From the NCBI GenBank assembly GCA_021813805.1, contig JAKAJL010000034.1, positions 1-38,135 on the forward strand: DNA of 38,135 nt. The letters are read 5' to 3'. Positions 23,789 through 31,969 of the stretch are shown piece after piece; the first letter of the stretch is position 1, and the number at the start of each line of letters is the position of its first letter. Under the pieces are notes generated by a model. That model ran no database searches and had not been told where the DNA came from. It saw nothing but the letters and a program-made list of their open reading frames with translations. A program made the position numbers and the translations under genes. The DNA comes from Pseudomonadota bacterium (GTDB taxonomy: Bacteria; Pseudomonadota; Alphaproteobacteria; Rhizobiales; Beijerinckiaceae).

Positions 23789-25177
23789 TCAAAGCTCGAA
23801 GCTCTGCCCTAGCGTCGGCAAGGTCACCTCGGCCGCGCCGATTTTTTTCGCGAAAGCCTGCATCGCGGCTTCCTCGCCATGGACGAGAAAGGTGCGGCGG
23901 GGATTGGCGCGAGCGCGCCAGGCGAGCAGTTCGGCCTGGTCGGCATGGGCGGAAAAGCCGTTGATGGTATGGATATGGGCGCGAACCGCGACCGTCTCGC
24001 CGAAAATCGTCACATGGCGCGCGCCGTCGATGATCTGGCGGGCGAGCGTGCCCTCGGCGGCGAAGCCGACGAAGATCACGCTGGCGTCGCTGCGACCGAG
24101 ATGGCGCAGCAGATGGTGGCGAACCCGGCCGCCCGCGCACATGCCCGAACCCGCGAGAATGACCGCGCCGCCGCGCAAACTGTTCAGCGCTATGGATTCG
24201 GCTTTCTCGCGGGTGAACCGCAGGCCCGGCAGCGCGAAGGGATCGACATGCCGGGCGAATAGCCGCGTCGTTTCCTCGTCATAGCATTCGGGATGTTTGC
24301 GAAAAATTTCTGTCGCCGAAATGGCCATGGGCGAGTCGAGAAAAACCGGCAGGGACGGCGGCAATTTGTTCCGCTCGACGCCTTCGCGCAGATAGAACAA
24401 AAGGTCCTGCGCCCGCTCCAGCGCGAAAGTGGGAATGATCACGAGACCGCCGCGCTGGAAGGCCGCGTTGAGCGCCTCGTAGAATTCCTCGACCGAGGCC
24501 TCGAACGACCGGTGCAGGCGGTCGCCATAGGTCGTTTCCATGATGGCGACATCGACGTCGCGCGGCGGATCGGGATCGCGCAGCAGGGGCCGGCCGGAAT
24601 TGCCGATATCGCCCGAGAACAGAATCCGCCGCGCGGCGCCGTTCTCTTGCGCCTCGACCAGCACGCTCGCCGAGCCCAGAATATGGCCGGCGTCGAAAAA
24701 CGTCACCCTTAAGTTCGGCGCGAGGTCGATGGCGCGGCCATAGGCGGCGACCCGCCCGAAATGGTCGAACACGTCCATGGCGTCGAGCAGGGAATAGAGC
24801 GGCGCGGCCTCCTCGCCGTTTTCGCCGTGCTTTTCCCGCAGCCGGGCGTGAAAATGCGCCTCTTCCTCCTGGAGATGGGCGGCGTCGATCAGGACGAGGC
24901 GCGCCAGTTCGCGGGTGGCGGCGGTGGCCAGGATTTCGCCGCCAAAGCCGCGCCGGACCAGCAATGGCAGGCGCCCGCAATGGTCGAGATGGGCGTGGGT
25001 GAGGAGGACGAAATCCACGTCGCGCGCGGTAAAACCGAAATCCTCCGCGTTCTCCTCCTCGATCCGCCGCCCGCCCTGATAGAGCCCGCAATCGACCAGG
25101 ATCCTGCGTCCCGCCGCCTCCAGCAGATGGCACGAGCCGGTGACGCCGCGATCGGCGCCGTGGAATGAAATTTTCAT
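23789..25177 (-). CDS. Metallo-beta-lactamase/beta-CASP RNA-processing nuclease
   Basis: A 462-residue protein of the YSH1/CPSF73-like group. The metallo-beta-lactamase domain begins FHGADRGVTGSCHLLE and has the zinc motif H61-A-H63-L-D65-H66; DAGHILGSAS and FSGDIG follow. The beta-CASP insert (about 215-370, VIIPTFALERAQDLL, LDSPMA) and C-terminal RMMBL segment (HTINGFSAHADQAELL, FLVHGE) complete it. It probably cleaves or trims RNA as an endo- and/or exonuclease. ATG 25177 overlaps the stop of the LOG-family gene by four bases, so the two are made together, which hints at linked RNA/nucleotide turnover functions. Confidence 0.94.
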   Translation of the reverse strand: MKISFHGADRGVTGSCHLLEAAGRRILVDCGLYQGGRRIEEENAEDFGFTARDVDFVLLTHAHLDHCGRLPLLVRRGFGGEILATAATRELARLVLIDAAHLQEEEAHFHARLREKHGENGEEAAPLYSLLDAMDVFDHFGRVAAYGRAIDLAPNLRVTFFDAGHILGSASVLVEAQENGAARRILFSGDIGNSGRPLLRDPDPPRDVDVAIMETTYGDRLHRSFEASVEEFYEALNAAFQRGGLVIIPTFALERAQDLLFYLREGVERNKLPPSLPVFLDSPMAISATEIFRKHPECYDEETTRLFARHVDPFALPGLRFTREKAESIALNSLRGGAVILAGSGMCAGGRVRHHLLRHLGRSDASVIFVGFAAEGTLARQIIDGARHVTIFGETVAVRAHIHTINGFSAHADQAELLAWRARANPRRTFLVHGEEAAMQAFAKKIGAAEVTLPTLGQSFEL

Positions 25178-26142
25178 CTCGCCCCCCGCGCGGCGCGTTC
25201 CCAGGCCAGCAGCGACTCGTGAATTTCCTGCGCCGTCTCCGCGAACCAGAACAGCTCGCGGTCCTCGCGGTCGATCACGCCCTCGGCGACGAGGAAGTCG
25301 AAATTCACCGCGCCGCGCCAGAATTCCTCGCCGACGAGAATGATCGGGATCGGCCGCATCACCCGCGTCTGGACCAGGGTCAGAACCTCGAACAATTCGT
25401 CGAATGTGCCATAGCCGCCGGGAAAGGCGACCAGCGCCCGCGCCCGCTGCAGGAAATGCAGCTTGCGCAGGGCGAAATAATGGAACTGGAAGCACAGCTC
25501 CGGAGTGACATAGGGATTGGGATATTGCTCGTGCGGCAGCGCGATGTTGAGGCCGATGGTCTCGGCGCCGGCGTCGAAGGCGCCGCGATTGGCCGCCTCC
25601 ATGATCCCCGGCCCGCCCCCTGTCATCACCAGGCTGCTCGGCGGCGCGCCAATGCTGTCGGCTTCCGCCGTCAGCCGGCAGAAATCCCGCGCCACCTCAT
25701 AATAGCGGCTCCTGGCGACGATCCGGTCAGCGATCGCGAGCTTCGCAGCCAGTTCCGGCGCGGCCTCGGGCCCGCCGGCTTCGTCCAGCCAGGCGCGAGC
25801 CTCGTCGCGGCGGCGGCGCGCCTCGGCCGGCTCGCAGATGCGGGTGCTGCCGAAAACCACGATGGTCTGGGCCACGCCATGGCGCTCCAGCGCCAGCTCG
25901 GTCTTCAGATAATCGAGCATCAGGCGCTCGCCGCGCGTGTCGTCGCCAGCAAGGAAATCGGCATCCTGATAGGCCACTCGGTATGAGGGCGAAGCGATAA
26001 TTCGCCGAACCCGCTCGGGCGCCAGCGGGTCTTCGGCCGCCGATTTCGGCCGATGGCTCGGCAGGGGCTCGCGCCGCCTTTGCGGATGCGCCGGCGCGGG
26101 AATCGGGGATTCGCCTCTGGGCGTTGCGGGATCTTCGCTCAA
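25174..26142 (-). CDS. LOG-family (lysine decarboxylase-like) nucleotide 5'-monophosphate phosphoribohydrolase
   Basis: A 322-residue Rossmann protein of the LOG/TIGR00730 family. The two signatures are GGGPGIMEAANRGA (about 174-187) and PGGYGTFDELFE (about 242-253), which bind the nucleotide phosphate and contribute the catalytic Arg and Glu. LOG enzymes release free base from cytokinin-like or other nucleoside monophosphates. An N-terminal extension of about 90 residues, proline- and arginine-rich at first, makes it longer than typical 180-250-residue members. The start is TTG 26142, preceded by GAGAGG. It is the first gene of a coupled pair with the RNA nuclease. Confidence 0.92.
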   Translation of the reverse strand: MSEDPATPRGESPIPAPAHPQRRREPLPSHRPKSAAEDPLAPERVRRIIASPSYRVAYQDADFLAGDDTRGERLMLDYLKTELALERHGVAQTIVVFGSTRICEPAEARRRRDEARAWLDEAGGPEAAPELAAKLAIADRIVARSRYYEVARDFCRLTAEADSIGAPPSSLVMTGGGPGIMEAANRGAFDAGAETIGLNIALPHEQYPNPYVTPELCFQFHYFALRKLHFLQRARALVAFPGGYGTFDELFEVLTLVQTRVMRPIPIILVGEEFWRGAVNFDFLVAEGVIDREDRELFWFAETAQEIHESLLAWERAARGAR

Positions 26143-26231
26143 TGTCGAACCTCTCTGGCAGGCCAGACCCGATTATAACCACAGGATCGAACGGATCGCT
26201 TAACGGATGCTTCAAGCGGTCGCCGGCCCCA

Positions 26232-26257
26232 AAGACTTGCGCCCCCAAGACTTGCGC
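26232..26257. repeat. 11-bp direct repeat in the LOG/DUF2076 intergenic region
   Basis: AAGACTTGCGC occurs at 26232-26242 and 26247-26257, a period of 15. It lies about 90-115 bases upstream of the LOG-family start in the divergent gap. No dyad is present. It could be a tandem regulator site or chance duplication. Confidence 0.4.
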
Positions 26258-26406
26258 TCTCAGGGCTTGGCCTCGCCTTCCCGACATGACGGAAATTTCA
26301 TCTCGCGCGCACTTCCCAAGCAGGGAGGCGCCGCCCATATTCCGGGCGTCCGGCCATGTGCAGATGCGCCGGTCGAGATGAAGGATTGCGCCAGAGGAGT
26401 CGCGCG

Positions 26407-27153
26407 ATGTCGCCCGAAGAACGTCAGTTGCTGTCCGAATTGTTCGACCGCGTCCGCGCGCAGTCGAATGCGCCGCGGGACCGCGACGCCGAAAATTTCA
26501 TCGCCGACGCAGTGCGCGCCCAACCCGCAGCGCCCTATCTGCTCGCGCAGGCCGTGATCGTGCAGGACCACGCCCTGCGCGCGGCCGACCAGAAGATCCA
26601 GGATCTGCAGGCCGAAATCGGCCGCCTCCAGCAGCAGGCGCAAACCGCCGCGCCGCAGGGTGGCGGAAGCTTTCTCGGTGGCCTGTTCGGCGGCGGGCGC
26701 CAAGCGCCGCAGCCCGCGCCGCAGCCAAATCCCTGGGGCGCCGCGCCGCAGCCACAGGCTTACGCGCCGCCCCCGCCGCCTCCTGGTCCTGCTCCTTCCC
26801 CTTGGGGCGCGCCGCAGGCCCCGCAAGGCGGCGGCTTCCTACGCAACGCCATGGGCGCGGCGGCGGGCGTCGCGGGCGGCGTGCTGCTGGCGGATTCGAT
26901 CAGGGGCCTCTTTTCCGGCGGGAGCCACGGCGCCGGCCTGTTCGGCGGCGGCCAGGCCTTGGGTGGCCAGGGCTTGGGCGGCGGCGAAACCATCGTCAAC
27001 AATTACTACGACTCGCCTCAAGGCGATCATGACGCGGGGATGTTCGACCATCCCGACGCGAACGACCCGGGCCTGTCCGACGCCGATTATTCGGGCGACG
27101 ATTATTCGGGCGACGATTTTTCCGGCGACGACAATTTCACCACGGACGTCTGA
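26407..27153 (+). CDS. DUF2076 protein
   Basis: A 248-residue protein. The N-terminal part (about 1-80) has the DUF2076 pattern MSPEERQLLSELFDRVRAQ, AENFIADAVRAQPAAPYLLAQAVIVQDHAL and a short coiled coil. A Gly/Pro/Gln-rich linker with NPWGAAPQ-like repeats follows, then a hydrophobic Ala/Gly segment (RNAMGAAAGVAGGVLLADSI), a Gly-rich stretch and ETIVNNYYD. The C-terminus is acidic and repetitive (DYSGDDYSGDDFSGDD). It is probably a periplasmic or envelope-associated ligand-binding protein, but the family's function is unknown. GAGGAG precedes ATG 26407. It is convergent with irr across a strong hairpin. Confidence 0.92.
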   Translation: MSPEERQLLSELFDRVRAQSNAPRDRDAENFIADAVRAQPAAPYLLAQAVIVQDHALRAADQKIQDLQAEIGRLQQQAQTAAPQGGGSFLGGLFGGGRQAPQPAPQPNPWGAAPQPQAYAPPPPPPGPAPSPWGAPQAPQGGGFLRNAMGAAAGVAGGVLLADSIRGLFSGGSHGAGLFGGGQALGGQGLGGGETIVNNYYDSPQGDHDAGMFDHPDANDPGLSDADYSGDDYSGDDFSGDDNFTTDV

Positions 27154-27172
27154 GCTTTCGCGAGCATGACAT

Positions 27173-27211
27173 GGGCAAGGGCGCGTTTCCCCGCGAAACG
27201 CGCCCTTGCCC
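27173..27211. terminator. 17-bp perfect hairpin between DUF2076 and irr
   Basis: GGGCAAGGGCGCGTTTC (27173-27189) pairs completely with GAAACGCGCCCTTGCCC (27195-27211) around a 5-base loop. It lies 19 bases after the DUF2076 stop and 23 bases before the irr stop, so it can end transcription from both sides. U-tracts are weak on both strands. Confidence 0.8.
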
Positions 27212-27234
27212 CGTTCTAGGCTGGCGCGAAAAAC

Positions 27235-27753
27235 CTATTGCGACGCCTTGCGGCGCAGGCGAATCATCACATCAACCCGCGCGATTTCCCAGCCCTCCGG
27301 CGGCTCGGGCAGGCGGCTGAAGTCGATCAGCTCCTTGGGCAGGTCGGTGAGCATATGGGTCTCGTCATCGACGACGAAATGCTGGTGGTCCGCGAGATTG
27401 GTGTCGAAATAGGTCTTGGCGCCGTCCACCGTGACTTCCTTCAAAAGACCGGCGGAAGTGAACTGATTGAGCGTGTTGTACACCGTGGCGAGCGAGATCG
27501 GCGCGCGCGCGGCGATCGCTTCCTCGTATAGGCGCTCGGCGGTGACATGGCGGTCGCCGCCGCCGAACAGCAGCCAGCCGAGGCGCAGGCGCTGGCGCGT
27601 CGGCCGCAATCCGGCCTCGCTCAACTTGCGGCGCAGGTCGTGCAGGGGGCAGCCGTTGAGGTCGGCCCCGGCCGGAGTCGTCATATAGACCGCGCCGCCT
27701 TTCGCGCTTTCCCCCCCGCGGCGGAGGCGCTGCGCGCTTACCCTCTTCTCCAT
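27235..27753 (-). CDS. irr: Iron response regulator Irr (Fur family)
   Basis: A 172-residue Fur-family regulator of the rhizobial Irr type, which represses or activates iron, haem and Fe-S genes under iron limitation and is destroyed on binding haem. Diagnostic are GCPLHD with the haem-regulatory Cys35-Pro36, SEAGLRPTRQRLRLGWLLFG, LATVYNTLNQ and DGAKTYFDTN. The second haem site is present as His123-Gln-His125. The C-terminus GWEIARVDVMIRLRRK is also typical. ATG 27753 is chosen because AAAGGAA precedes it; ATG 27684 would give a shorter protein without a clear ribosome binding site. It is divergent from fabA, the conserved order in Rhizobiales. Confidence 0.95.
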   Translation of the reverse strand: MEKRVSAQRLRRGGESAKGGAVYMTTPAGADLNGCPLHDLRRKLSEAGLRPTRQRLRLGWLLFGGGDRHVTAERLYEEAIAARAPISLATVYNTLNQFTSAGLLKEVTVDGAKTYFDTNLADHQHFVVDDETHMLTDLPKELIDFSRLPEPPEGWEIARVDVMIRLRRKASQ

Positions 27754-28059
27754 CCGAATTTCCTTTATCTTCCCACGCAAGCGAAATTTTGCTCTTTGGG
27801 GAAACATTTGTCCTTGCCTGGCGATTCGGAAATTCCTCGCGGACCAGAACCCGCGGTCCGCCACGATATAGACTTTTGCGCGCGGTCCGGCAATAAGCTC
27901 TCCCGAAGCGCCGGTCACGCGTTCGGACAATGAGTTTTTCCGCGTCTTTCGGCGCGGCGAGGGCTATGTTAGAAGCGCGTTCAACAGTCCGGCGGCAAGG
28001 ATGCGCCGCAAGGTCCGTCAACCGGCGCCCCTCCAGGGCCGAACGAGGGAAAGCTCCCC
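27754..28059. other. irr-fabA divergent intergenic region
   Basis: About 300 bases holding the promoters of irr and of the fabA operon. I see a possible -10 (CTATGTTA, about 27964-27971) toward fabA but no convincing -35. No Irr-box-like dyad is visible, so irr itself shows no obvious autoregulatory site. No credible gene. Confidence 0.4.
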
Positions 28060-28575
28060 ATGGGCGAAAGACGCTCGCATTTCGCATATGAAGACCTTCT
28101 GGCCTGCGGCCGCGGCGAGCTGTTCGGCCCGGGCAACGCCCAACTGCCCCTGCCGCCCATGCTGATGTTCGACCGCATCGTCGAGATCGCCGAAGAGGGC
28201 GGCGCCCACGGCAAGGGCCATGTCCGCGCCGAATTCGACATTAAGCCCGATCTCTGGTTCTTCGGCTGCCATTTCCTCGGCGACCCCGTCATGCCCGGCT
28301 GCCTCGGCCTCGACGCTTTGTGGCAGCTCACTGGATTCTTTCTTGGCTGGCTCGGGCTTCCGGGCCGCGGGCGCGCGCTCGGCGTCGGCGAGGTGAAATT
28401 CGCCGACCAGGTGCTGCCGACGGTGAAGAAGGTCGTCTATGGCGTCGATTTCAAGCGTGTGATGAAGGGCAAGCTCAAGCTCGGCATCGCCGACGGCTGG
28501 CTCGAAGCCGATGGCAAGCGCATATATGAAGTGAAGGACATGCGCGTCGGCCTGTTCCAGCCCGCCGGCGCCTGA
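28060..28575 (+). CDS. fabA: 3-hydroxydecanoyl-ACP dehydratase/isomerase
   Basis: A 171-residue hot-dog-fold enzyme that dehydrates 3-hydroxydecanoyl-ACP and isomerises trans-2- to cis-3-decenoyl-ACP, the branch point of anaerobic unsaturated fatty acid synthesis. The active-site His71 lies in [14 protein letters not shown], and Asp85 in [10 protein letters not shown] on the partner side. FADQVLP and DMRVGLF near the end are typical. GAGGGAAAG lies upstream of ATG 28060. It heads the fabA-fabB-fabI operon and is divergent from irr. Confidence 0.97.
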   Translation: MGERRSHFAYEDLLACGRGELFGPGNAQLPLPPMLMFDRIVEIAEEGGAHGKGHVRAEFDIKPDLWFFGCHFLGDPVMPGCLGLDALWQLTGFFLGWLGLPGRGRALGVGEVKFADQVLPTVKKVVYGVDFKRVMKGKLKLGIADGWLEADGKRIYEVKDMRVGLFQPAGA

Positions 28576-28613
28576 GCCGCCGGCTTCAGGACGCCGTCCA
28601 CAAGGAGGACATC

Positions 28614-29834
28614 ATGAGACGCGTCGTCGTCACCGGCATCGGCATTGTCTCCGCGATCGGCAACAACGCGGAAGAAGTCACGGCCTCGCTGCGCGCCGCG
28701 CGATCGGGGATCGTGCGCGCCGAGAAATACGCCGAACTCGGGTTCCGCTGCCAGGTCCATGGCGCCCCGACGCTCGATCCGGAAAATCTCGTCGATCGCC
28801 GCGCCATGCGCTTCCACGCTACAGGCACCGCCTGGAACCATGTCGCCATGGATCAGGCCATCGCCGATTCCGGGTTGGAGGCGGGCGACATTTCCAATCC
28901 GCGCACTGGAATCATCATGGGCTCCGGCGGCCCTTCGACCCGAACGATCGTCGAATCGGCCGACATCACCCGCGCCAAGGGGCCCAAGCGCGTCGGCCCC
29001 TTCGCCGTGCCCAAGGCCATGTCCTCGACCGCCTCGGCGACGCTGGCCACCTGGTTCAAGATCAAGGGCGTCAATTATTCGATCTCCTCGGCCTGCGCCA
29101 CCTCGTCGCATTGCATCGGCAACGCTGCCGAGATGATCCAGTACGGCAAGCAGGACGTGATGTTCGCCGGCGGCTGCGAGGATCTGGACTGGACGCTTTC
29201 GGTGCTGTTTGACGCGATGGGCGCCATGTCCTCGTCGTACAACGCCACGCCGGCCACCGCTTCGCGCGCCTATGACGCCGACCGCGACGGCTTCGTCATC
29301 GCCGGCGGCGCCGGCGTCGTCGTGCTGGAGGAATACGAGCGCGCCAGGGCGCGCGGCGCGAAAATCTACGCCGAACTCGCCGGCTATGGCCTGACCTCGG
29401 ACGGCCATGACATGGTCGCGCCCTCGGGCGAAGGCGCCGAGCGCTGCATGCGCATGGCGCTCGAGACCTGCAAGGTTCCGATCGACTACATCAATCCGCA
29501 CGCGACCTCGACCCCGGTCGGCGACCTCAAGGAAATCGAGGCGATCCGCAAAGTCTTCGGCGCCGACAAATGCCCGCCGATTTCGGCCACCAAGTCGCTG
29601 ACCGGCCATTCGCTCGGCGCGGCGGGGGTGCAGGAGGCGATTTACTGCCTGCTCATGCAGCAGAACGACTTCATCTGCGAGAGCGCCAACATCGTCAATC
29701 TCGACCCCGCCTTCGCGGACATGAACATCCTGCGTCAGCGCAGGGACAATCAACAGCTCGGCGCGGTCTTGTCCAATTCCTTCGGTTTCGGGGGCACCAA
29801 CGCCACGCTGATCTTCAAAAACATCGACGCCTGA
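28614..29834 (+). CDS. fabB: Beta-ketoacyl-ACP synthase I
   Basis: A 406-residue thiolase-fold condensing enzyme that elongates fatty acids, including cis-3-decenoyl-ACP. The catalytic triad is visible: Cys161 ([10 protein letters not shown]), His296 (INPHATSTP) and His332 ([10 protein letters not shown]), with Lys327. The glycine-rich C-terminus [12 protein letters not shown] is typical. AAGGAGGACATC precedes ATG 28614, 38 bases after fabA. With FabA it makes unsaturated acyl chains. Confidence 0.97.
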   Translation: MRRVVVTGIGIVSAIGNNAEEVTASLRAARSGIVRAEKYAELGFRCQVHGAPTLDPENLVDRRAMRFHATGTAWNHVAMDQAIADSGLEAGDISNPRTGIIMGSGGPSTRTIVESADITRAKGPKRVGPFAVPKAMSSTASATLATWFKIKGVNYSISSACATSSHCIGNAAEMIQYGKQDVMFAGGCEDLDWTLSVLFDAMGAMSSSYNATPATASRAYDADRDGFVIAGGAGVVVLEEYERARARGAKIYAELAGYGLTSDGHDMVAPSGEGAERCMRMALETCKVPIDYINPHATSTPVGDLKEIEAIRKVFGADKCPPISATKSLTGHSLGAAGVQEAIYCLLMQQNDFICESANIVNLDPAFADMNILRQRRDNQQLGAVLSNSFGFGGTNATLIFKNIDA

Positions 29835-29848
29835 CCGAGAGTTCGCGG

Positions 29849-30667
29849 ATGAATCTTTCCATCAAGGGGCTGATGGCCGGCAAGCGCGGCCTGATCATGG
29901 GCGTCGCCAACGATCATTCGATCGCTTGGGGAATCGCCAAGTCGCTGGCCGCGGAAGGCGCCGGCCTCGCCTTCACCTACCAGGGCGAGGCCCTCGGCAA
30001 GCGCGTCAAGCCTCTGGCCGAGAGCCTCGGCTCGCATCTCACCCTCCGCTGCGACGTTGAGGATCTGGCGAGCGTGGACGCCGTCTTCGCCGCGCTCGAA
30101 CAGAACTGGGGCGCCCTGGATTTCATCGTCCACGCCATCGGGTTCTCGGACAAGAACGAGCTCAAGGGCCGCTATGTGGACGCGACCACCCGCGAAAATT
30201 TTTCGCGCACCATGGTCATCTCGGCCTTTTCCTTCACCGAGATCGCCCAGCGCGCGCAAAAGCTCATGCCCAACGGCGGCGCGCTGCTCACACTCACTTA
30301 CGGCGGCTCGACCCGCGTCATGCCCAATTACAATGTGATGGGCGTGGCCAAGGCGGCGCTGGAGGCGAGCGTGCGCTATCTCGCCGCCGATCTCGGCGCC
30401 CAGAACATCAGGGTCAACGCCATTTCCGCCGGGCCGATCCGGACGCTGGCCGGCGCCGGCATCGCCGACGCCCGCTTCATGTTCAATTTCCAGAAAAGCC
30501 ACGCGCCCTTACGCCGCACCGTGACCATCGAGGACGTCGGTGGTTCGGCCCTCTATCTGCTGTCCGATCTCGCGGCCGGCGTCACCGGCGAGGTCCATTT
30601 CGTCGACGCAGGGTACAACATCATCTCGATGCCCCAGCCCGGCAGCCTCAAGGCCGAAACGGAATAA
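29849..30667 (+). CDS. fabI: Enoyl-ACP reductase (NADH)
   Basis: A 272-residue short-chain-dehydrogenase-type enoyl reductase that completes each elongation cycle; it is the target of triclosan and diazaborines. GLIMGVANDHSIAWGIAK binds the nucleotide. Tyr151, Tyr161 and Lys168 (TYGGSTRVMPNYNVMGVAKA) form the active site, and AISAGPIRTLAGAGI is the flexible substrate loop. ATG 29849 is 14 bases after the fabB stop. It is the last gene of the fabA-fabB-fabI operon. Confidence 0.96.
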   Translation: MNLSIKGLMAGKRGLIMGVANDHSIAWGIAKSLAAEGAGLAFTYQGEALGKRVKPLAESLGSHLTLRCDVEDLASVDAVFAALEQNWGALDFIVHAIGFSDKNELKGRYVDATTRENFSRTMVISAFSFTEIAQRAQKLMPNGGALLTLTYGGSTRVMPNYNVMGVAKAALEASVRYLAADLGAQNIRVNAISAGPIRTLAGAGIADARFMFNFQKSHAPLRRTVTIEDVGGSALYLLSDLAAGVTGEVHFVDAGYNIISMPQPGSLKAETE

Positions 30668-30673
30668 GATCGC

Positions 30674-30690
30674 GGCTGGTGTTTCCAGCC
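30674..30690 (+). terminator. Weak hairpin after fabI
   Basis: GGCTGG (30674-30679), loop TGTTT, CCAGCC (30685-30690), then CTTGGTTTGG, six bases after the fabI stop. The stem is short and the T-run is interrupted. Confidence 0.4.
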
Positions 30691-31039
30691 CTTGGTTTGG
30701 CTGGCGGGCACGCGTCGGGCCGTGGGGCGGAGATCAACGCCGCATGTGCGCTCGACCCAATCGGCGAACCCTCGTCGCCACGCCAAAGCCTGCGCCGCGC
30801 CCGTACGGCAAAGCTGATCATGACCACGACCAAGCCGACGACCAAGCCTTGGCGCCTCGATGAAATTGCGCGGTCGCTGCTGCGCTGGAGCGCGGGTCTC
30901 GGGCGCCAAGACATTCGGCCCGGACGGACTCCGCCGTGTTGCTGGCTTCCTGACCCGTGAAAAATCAGTTCGGAATTTGCAAGAATAATTTTTTCCGCCC
31001 TTGTTTTCGCCGCCGCCACCGCTTATTTTGGGACAATCG

Positions 31040-31061
31040 AACTTTTAGGCCGATGCTCTGG
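31040..31061. repeat. Dispersed element, right half, copy C
   Basis: AACTTTTAGG-CCG-ATGCTCTGG matches the right arm and tail of copy B (ACTTTTTGG-GATT-ATGCTCTAG). The left arm is degraded. It lies about 110 bases upstream of cspA. Confidence 0.5.
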
Positions 31062-31168
31062 CCGCGCGTTTAGAACGCCGCTGACGACCTCCTCTAAAAA
31101 CATCGATTAGATTGGCTCATTCTCGAGGATGGGCCGCGTTCAAGCCTGCTCACAAGGAGAGTCAACGC

Positions 31169-31381
31169 ATGGCTACCGGCGTCGTCAAATGGTTTAATGC
31201 TCAAAAGGGTTACGGATTCATCCAGCCCGACGACGGGAGCAAAGATGTCTTTGTTCACATCAGCGCAGTCGAACAAGCTGGACTGGCCGGCCTCAACGAA
31301 GGCCAGAAGATCAGTTTCGAGCTGACCGCGGATCGCCGCACAGGCAAGTCTTCGGCCTCACGCCTGCAAACGGTGGAGTGA
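31169..31381 (+). CDS. cspA: Cold-shock protein, CspA family
   Basis: A 70-residue single-domain OB-fold RNA chaperone. [19 protein letters not shown] contains RNP1 (KGYGFI), and DVFVHI is RNP2; the domain is complete. ATG 31169 follows AAGGAGA and gives the standard length, so an open frame extending upstream to 31112 is not used. A long untranslated leader is likely because no gene lies in the 500 bases upstream, as is usual for cold-shock genes. A strong terminator follows. The symbol is generic; several csp paralogues usually exist. Confidence 0.95.
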   Translation: MATGVVKWFNAQKGYGFIQPDDGSKDVFVHISAVEQAGLAGLNEGQKISFELTADRRTGKSSASRLQTVE

Positions 31382-31446
31382 ACCTTTTTCTCGCGGCCGT
31401 GTCGTCGTGCCACGGATGTACTGGCGCGATGCGGCGCGAGATCGAG

Positions 31447-31480
31447 AAGCCTCGGGGGAGCCCGAGGCTTTTTCGTTTTC
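31447..31480 (+). terminator. Intrinsic terminator of cspA
   Basis: AAGCCTCGGG (31447-31456), loop GGAG, CCCGAGGCTT (31461-31470), then TTTCGTTTTC. Ten-base-pair stem with a T-rich tail, 65 bases after the cspA stop. Confidence 0.92.
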
Positions 31481-31558
31481 TATTGCGGAAAATGGCGTGA
31501 GCCATCGTTGATCGCCGCGGCCGGAGGGCGCCCGAACGGGAGCGGAAAGGGATATCGC

Positions 31559-31798
31559 ATGCGCGACAAATCGCAGAACTCCACGACGGACAACGCGAGG
31601 CCCGGCGCCTCGTCGGCAGCGCACAAATTCGCGGTCGGAACCTTCGTGACACTGATCGGCAAATCGGGCCAGACCCCGTTCAAGGTCACGCGTCTTCTCC
31701 CCGACGGAGGATCGGGGTTTCAATACAGAATCAAGAACGAGGATGAGAATTACGAGCGTGTCGCGATCGAGCCGCTTCTGGCGCCCATTCCCCGGTGA
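31559..31798 (+). CDS. Small conserved protein of unknown function
   Basis: A 79-residue soluble protein with no signal peptide. The first 25 residues are polar; the rest reads HKFAVGTFVTLIG, TPFKVTRLLPD, GFQYRIKNEDENYERVAIE. I recognise the pattern F-x-V-G-x-x-V, Y/F-K-V-x-R-L-L-P, F-Q-Y-R-I-K-x-x-x-E-x-x-E-R-V from small uncharacterised proteins that are frequent in Rhizobiales, where they often occur as multiple paralogues. The fold is probably a small SH3-like beta-barrel (inference). ATG 31559 follows GGAAAGGGA. It lies between cspA and the DEAD-box helicase gene. Confidence 0.75.
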   Translation: MRDKSQNSTTDNARPGASSAAHKFAVGTFVTLIGKSGQTPFKVTRLLPDGGSGFQYRIKNEDENYERVAIEPLLAPIPR

Positions 31799-31930
31799 GC
31801 CAACACGCCCGTGTTCCCGCGACGCTTTTTCGCGCCAGCATCCGCGTGAGGCGCGCCTGCGAGCTTTCTGCTTCCGGCGAGGCGCAACGTCGGCTGACGC
31901 ATTGCGTTTCATCGGCTGAATGCGCTGAAA

Positions 31931-31958
31931 CCGGGCCGCCGAAACTGAAGCGGCCCGG
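31931..31958 (-). terminator. Hairpin after the DEAD-box helicase gene
   Basis: CCGGGCCGC (31931-31939) pairs with GCGGCCCGG (31950-31958) around a 10-base loop. On the minus strand it follows the helicase stop by 11 bases and is followed by TTTCAG. It could also act for the small gene on the plus strand. Confidence 0.55.
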
Positions 31959-31969
31959 ATATCCTCTCA

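Larger units (their letters stand above)
30668..31168. other. Gene-poor region between fabI and cspA
   Basis: About 500 bases. It holds a short hairpin after fabI, a GC-rich stretch with no convincing gene, a copy of the dispersed ATGCTCT element (31040-31061), and the cspA leader. A 46-codon frame at 30820-30960 begins with a Thr/Lys/Pro repeat but has no ribosome binding site. Confidence 0.5.

Noticed and set aside
30820-30960. 46-codon frame starting with Thr-Lys-Pro repeats between fabI and cspA
   Set aside because: No ribosome binding site, no recognisable family, and the surrounding sequence looks non-coding.
31072-31106. TTTAGAA and TCTAAAA half-sites upstream of cspA as a second Irr box
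   Set aside because: The halves are about 18 bases apart rather than 3, so they do not form the dyad.
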